From: a virus | DNA length: 29,652 nucleotides | Virus record (IMG/VR): IMGVR_UViG_3300036444_000035 | Coordinates: 1-29,652 of that record | Reading direction: 5' to 3' (one strand) | In this document: in pieces, positions 28,507-29,652 of the stretch | Layout: each line of letters opens with the position of its first letter | Position numbering within the stretch: the stretch's first letter is position 1 | Position numbers and translations under genes: made by a program | The notes under the pieces: generated by a model | The model's input: only the letters and a program-made list of their open reading frames with translations | Told to the model about the DNA's origin: nothing | Database searches by the model: none

Positions 28507-29652
28507 TTAGAACGGAATATCAGAGGTGTTGGCTAGCCCACGAAGCCAACTGGCGTACTCCTCAGAGTACTGGTTGCCGCTGTAACTATCCGCCTTCTTG
28601 TGAAGGTAGTCCACAAACTGGTCGTGAAGTCCTGCTTCAGCCACTTCAAAGCAGTTTGAGACCCAGATTTCGCCATGCCCCTTGTATGATTGGTGCTGGG
28701 CGCCAGCAATGGATATCATCGTCTCGAAGTCATCGGTAGAAAGCCACTCTCCCAGGCACGTGGTATTTTTCAAGACATCTTCGGTGGCCCCGCGCTTTAG
28801 GAGTGCGAACAAATGAGATTTGACAACGGAACGATCCGTTCCCTCCGCCGTCCGAAATACGCAGCTGTGAAGTAGCCCGGCTTCGTAGTACTTCCGGTCC
28901 AACTCGGAACCGTCGTGAAGAATCGATAGATACTGCTGAAGAACCCTTCCCTTTGTTGCCTGATCTGCCTTCTCGGCGAGTACGGAGAAACAATGCCGGA
29001 GGCATTGGAGCCGTTGCGGCAGAGAGGGATGATCGTTGCCTGGACGGTAGGAATCCATAAGGCTGCGTAGCGCGAAGTTTTCGGCCGGCAGGAGCCGGAA
29101 CAACAGTCTACCGCGCTCGTGGCCATTCACCTTCGCCAGTAGCGACGAGAGGAGGGCGGGGAACGCTTCCGGATCATTCGTGATCTTGGCAACGATCTGC
29201 TCACCCGTATATCCGTATGTCTCCCGCTGCTGCTTGGCGATGTCGTCCGCCACCATCTTGACGAGCGAGAACGCCACTTTGGCCCGCTCCTCGTTGATCT
29301 TCTCGTCCAGCCGTTTGATCCGGCCCGGATGAATCAGGTTGCGATAGTTCTTGATCACGATACAAAGTGTCGCGGTTTCTGGGTTCAGCACGCCAGCCGC
29401 CTTGCATCGGTCGATGGCTTTGTAGAGGTCGAGGCTCAGGATCTCCTCGTCCTTCGCCCGGTCCGTGTTTCGGCCGAACAAGTGGTCGACGAGAATCGCC
29501 TCGATCAGGCTGCCGGCGAGCACTAGGACCGACTTCCAGCTACCGTTTTCCAGGGCATTGGTCATCTCCCGGTGGTCGGATTCAAGCGACTGCCGGAAGG
29601 ATTCGTCGGTGATGTAGTTCAGGAACGCCGGGCTGGTGGATACAGCGGGCAT
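28507..29652 (-). CDS. Unknown protein with a HEPN-like N-terminal region
   Basis: The protein has 381 residues. The N-terminal 115 residues are helical. SVLVLAGSLIEAILVDHLFG and IKNYRNLIHPGRIKRL (about 101-115), with R104 and H108, resemble HEPN-type domains, though the R-x3-H spacing is shorter than the classical R-x4-6-H ribonuclease motif. Residues about 140-381 form a helical-repeat-like region of unknown function. The gene converges on the glycosyltransferase gene with no gap (stop codons adjacent) and has lower GC than the phage genes. The window ends at its ATG, so its promoter is unseen. It may be a defence cargo gene or an ordinary host gene. Confidence 0.5.
   Translation of the reverse strand: MPAVSTSPAFLNYITDESFRQSLESDHREMTNALENGSWKSVLVLAGSLIEAILVDHLFGRNTDRAKDEEILSLDLYKAIDRCKAAGVLNPETATLCIVIKNYRNLIHPGRIKRLDEKINEERAKVAFSLVKMVADDIAKQQRETYGYTGEQIVAKITNDPEAFPALLSSLLAKVNGHERGRLLFRLLPAENFALRSLMDSYRPGNDHPSLPQRLQCLRHCFSVLAEKADQATKGRVLQQYLSILHDGSELDRKYYEAGLLHSCVFRTAEGTDRSVVKSHLFALLKRGATEDVLKNTTCLGEWLSTDDFETMISIAGAQHQSYKGHGEIWVSNCFEVAEAGLHDQFVDYLHKKADSYSGNQYSEEYASWLRGLANTSDIPF

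Overview
The window is GC-rich DNA that looks planctomycetal, most likely Gemmataceae. The taxonomic clues are a zinc-ribbon/membrane protein with a Pro-rich linker (823-1293), a small protein ending in PWWKVW (1955-2212), Ser/Gly-rich linkers, and a Cys-rich heptosyltransferase-like protein. This assignment rests on recalled family style, not on a search.

Layout. Positions 1-3693 look like host or accessory chromosome: a GNAT-like protein, two zinc-ribbon proteins, a small unknown protein and a CHAT-domain (caspase-like) protease. From about 3687 to 28506 the window holds a siphovirus-like prophage or phage-derived cluster. Its left part (3701-8168) carries a DUF5681-like protein, a small partner, a three-helix membrane protein, a small holin-like protein, an HNH-type protein, a small winged-helix-like protein and a DUF3102-Dam methyltransferase fusion. 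From 8218 rightward runs a morphogenesis module: large terminase, portal-MuF fusion, prohead protease, a block of fibre and beta-helix adhesin genes, major capsid protein, a strong terminator, a small UBA/TS-N-like protein, head-tail connectors (one with a +1 frameshift), tail terminator, tail tube, tail chaperones joined by a predicted programmed +1 frameshift, a 535-residue tape measure, and Ser- and Cys-rich tail-end proteins. It ends with two GT9-like glycosyltransferases, the second fused to a methyltransferase. A leftward gene with a HEPN-like N-terminus closes the window.

How the parts work together. The module encodes an HK97-type head and a non-contractile tail. A recurring dyad, roughly GCC-TANNTA-SGGC, sits at ten phage gene starts. 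In seven of them it lies directly against the start codon and no Shine-Dalgarno sequence is visible, which suggests leaderless transcripts from a phage-specific promoter or operator. The terminal glycosyltransferases sit immediately after genes encoding serine-rich tail proteins, so a virion O-glycosylation cassette is a testable idea. No integrase, repressor, replication gene or clear endolysin is visible, so the element may be incomplete, rearranged, extend beyond the window, or be domesticated.
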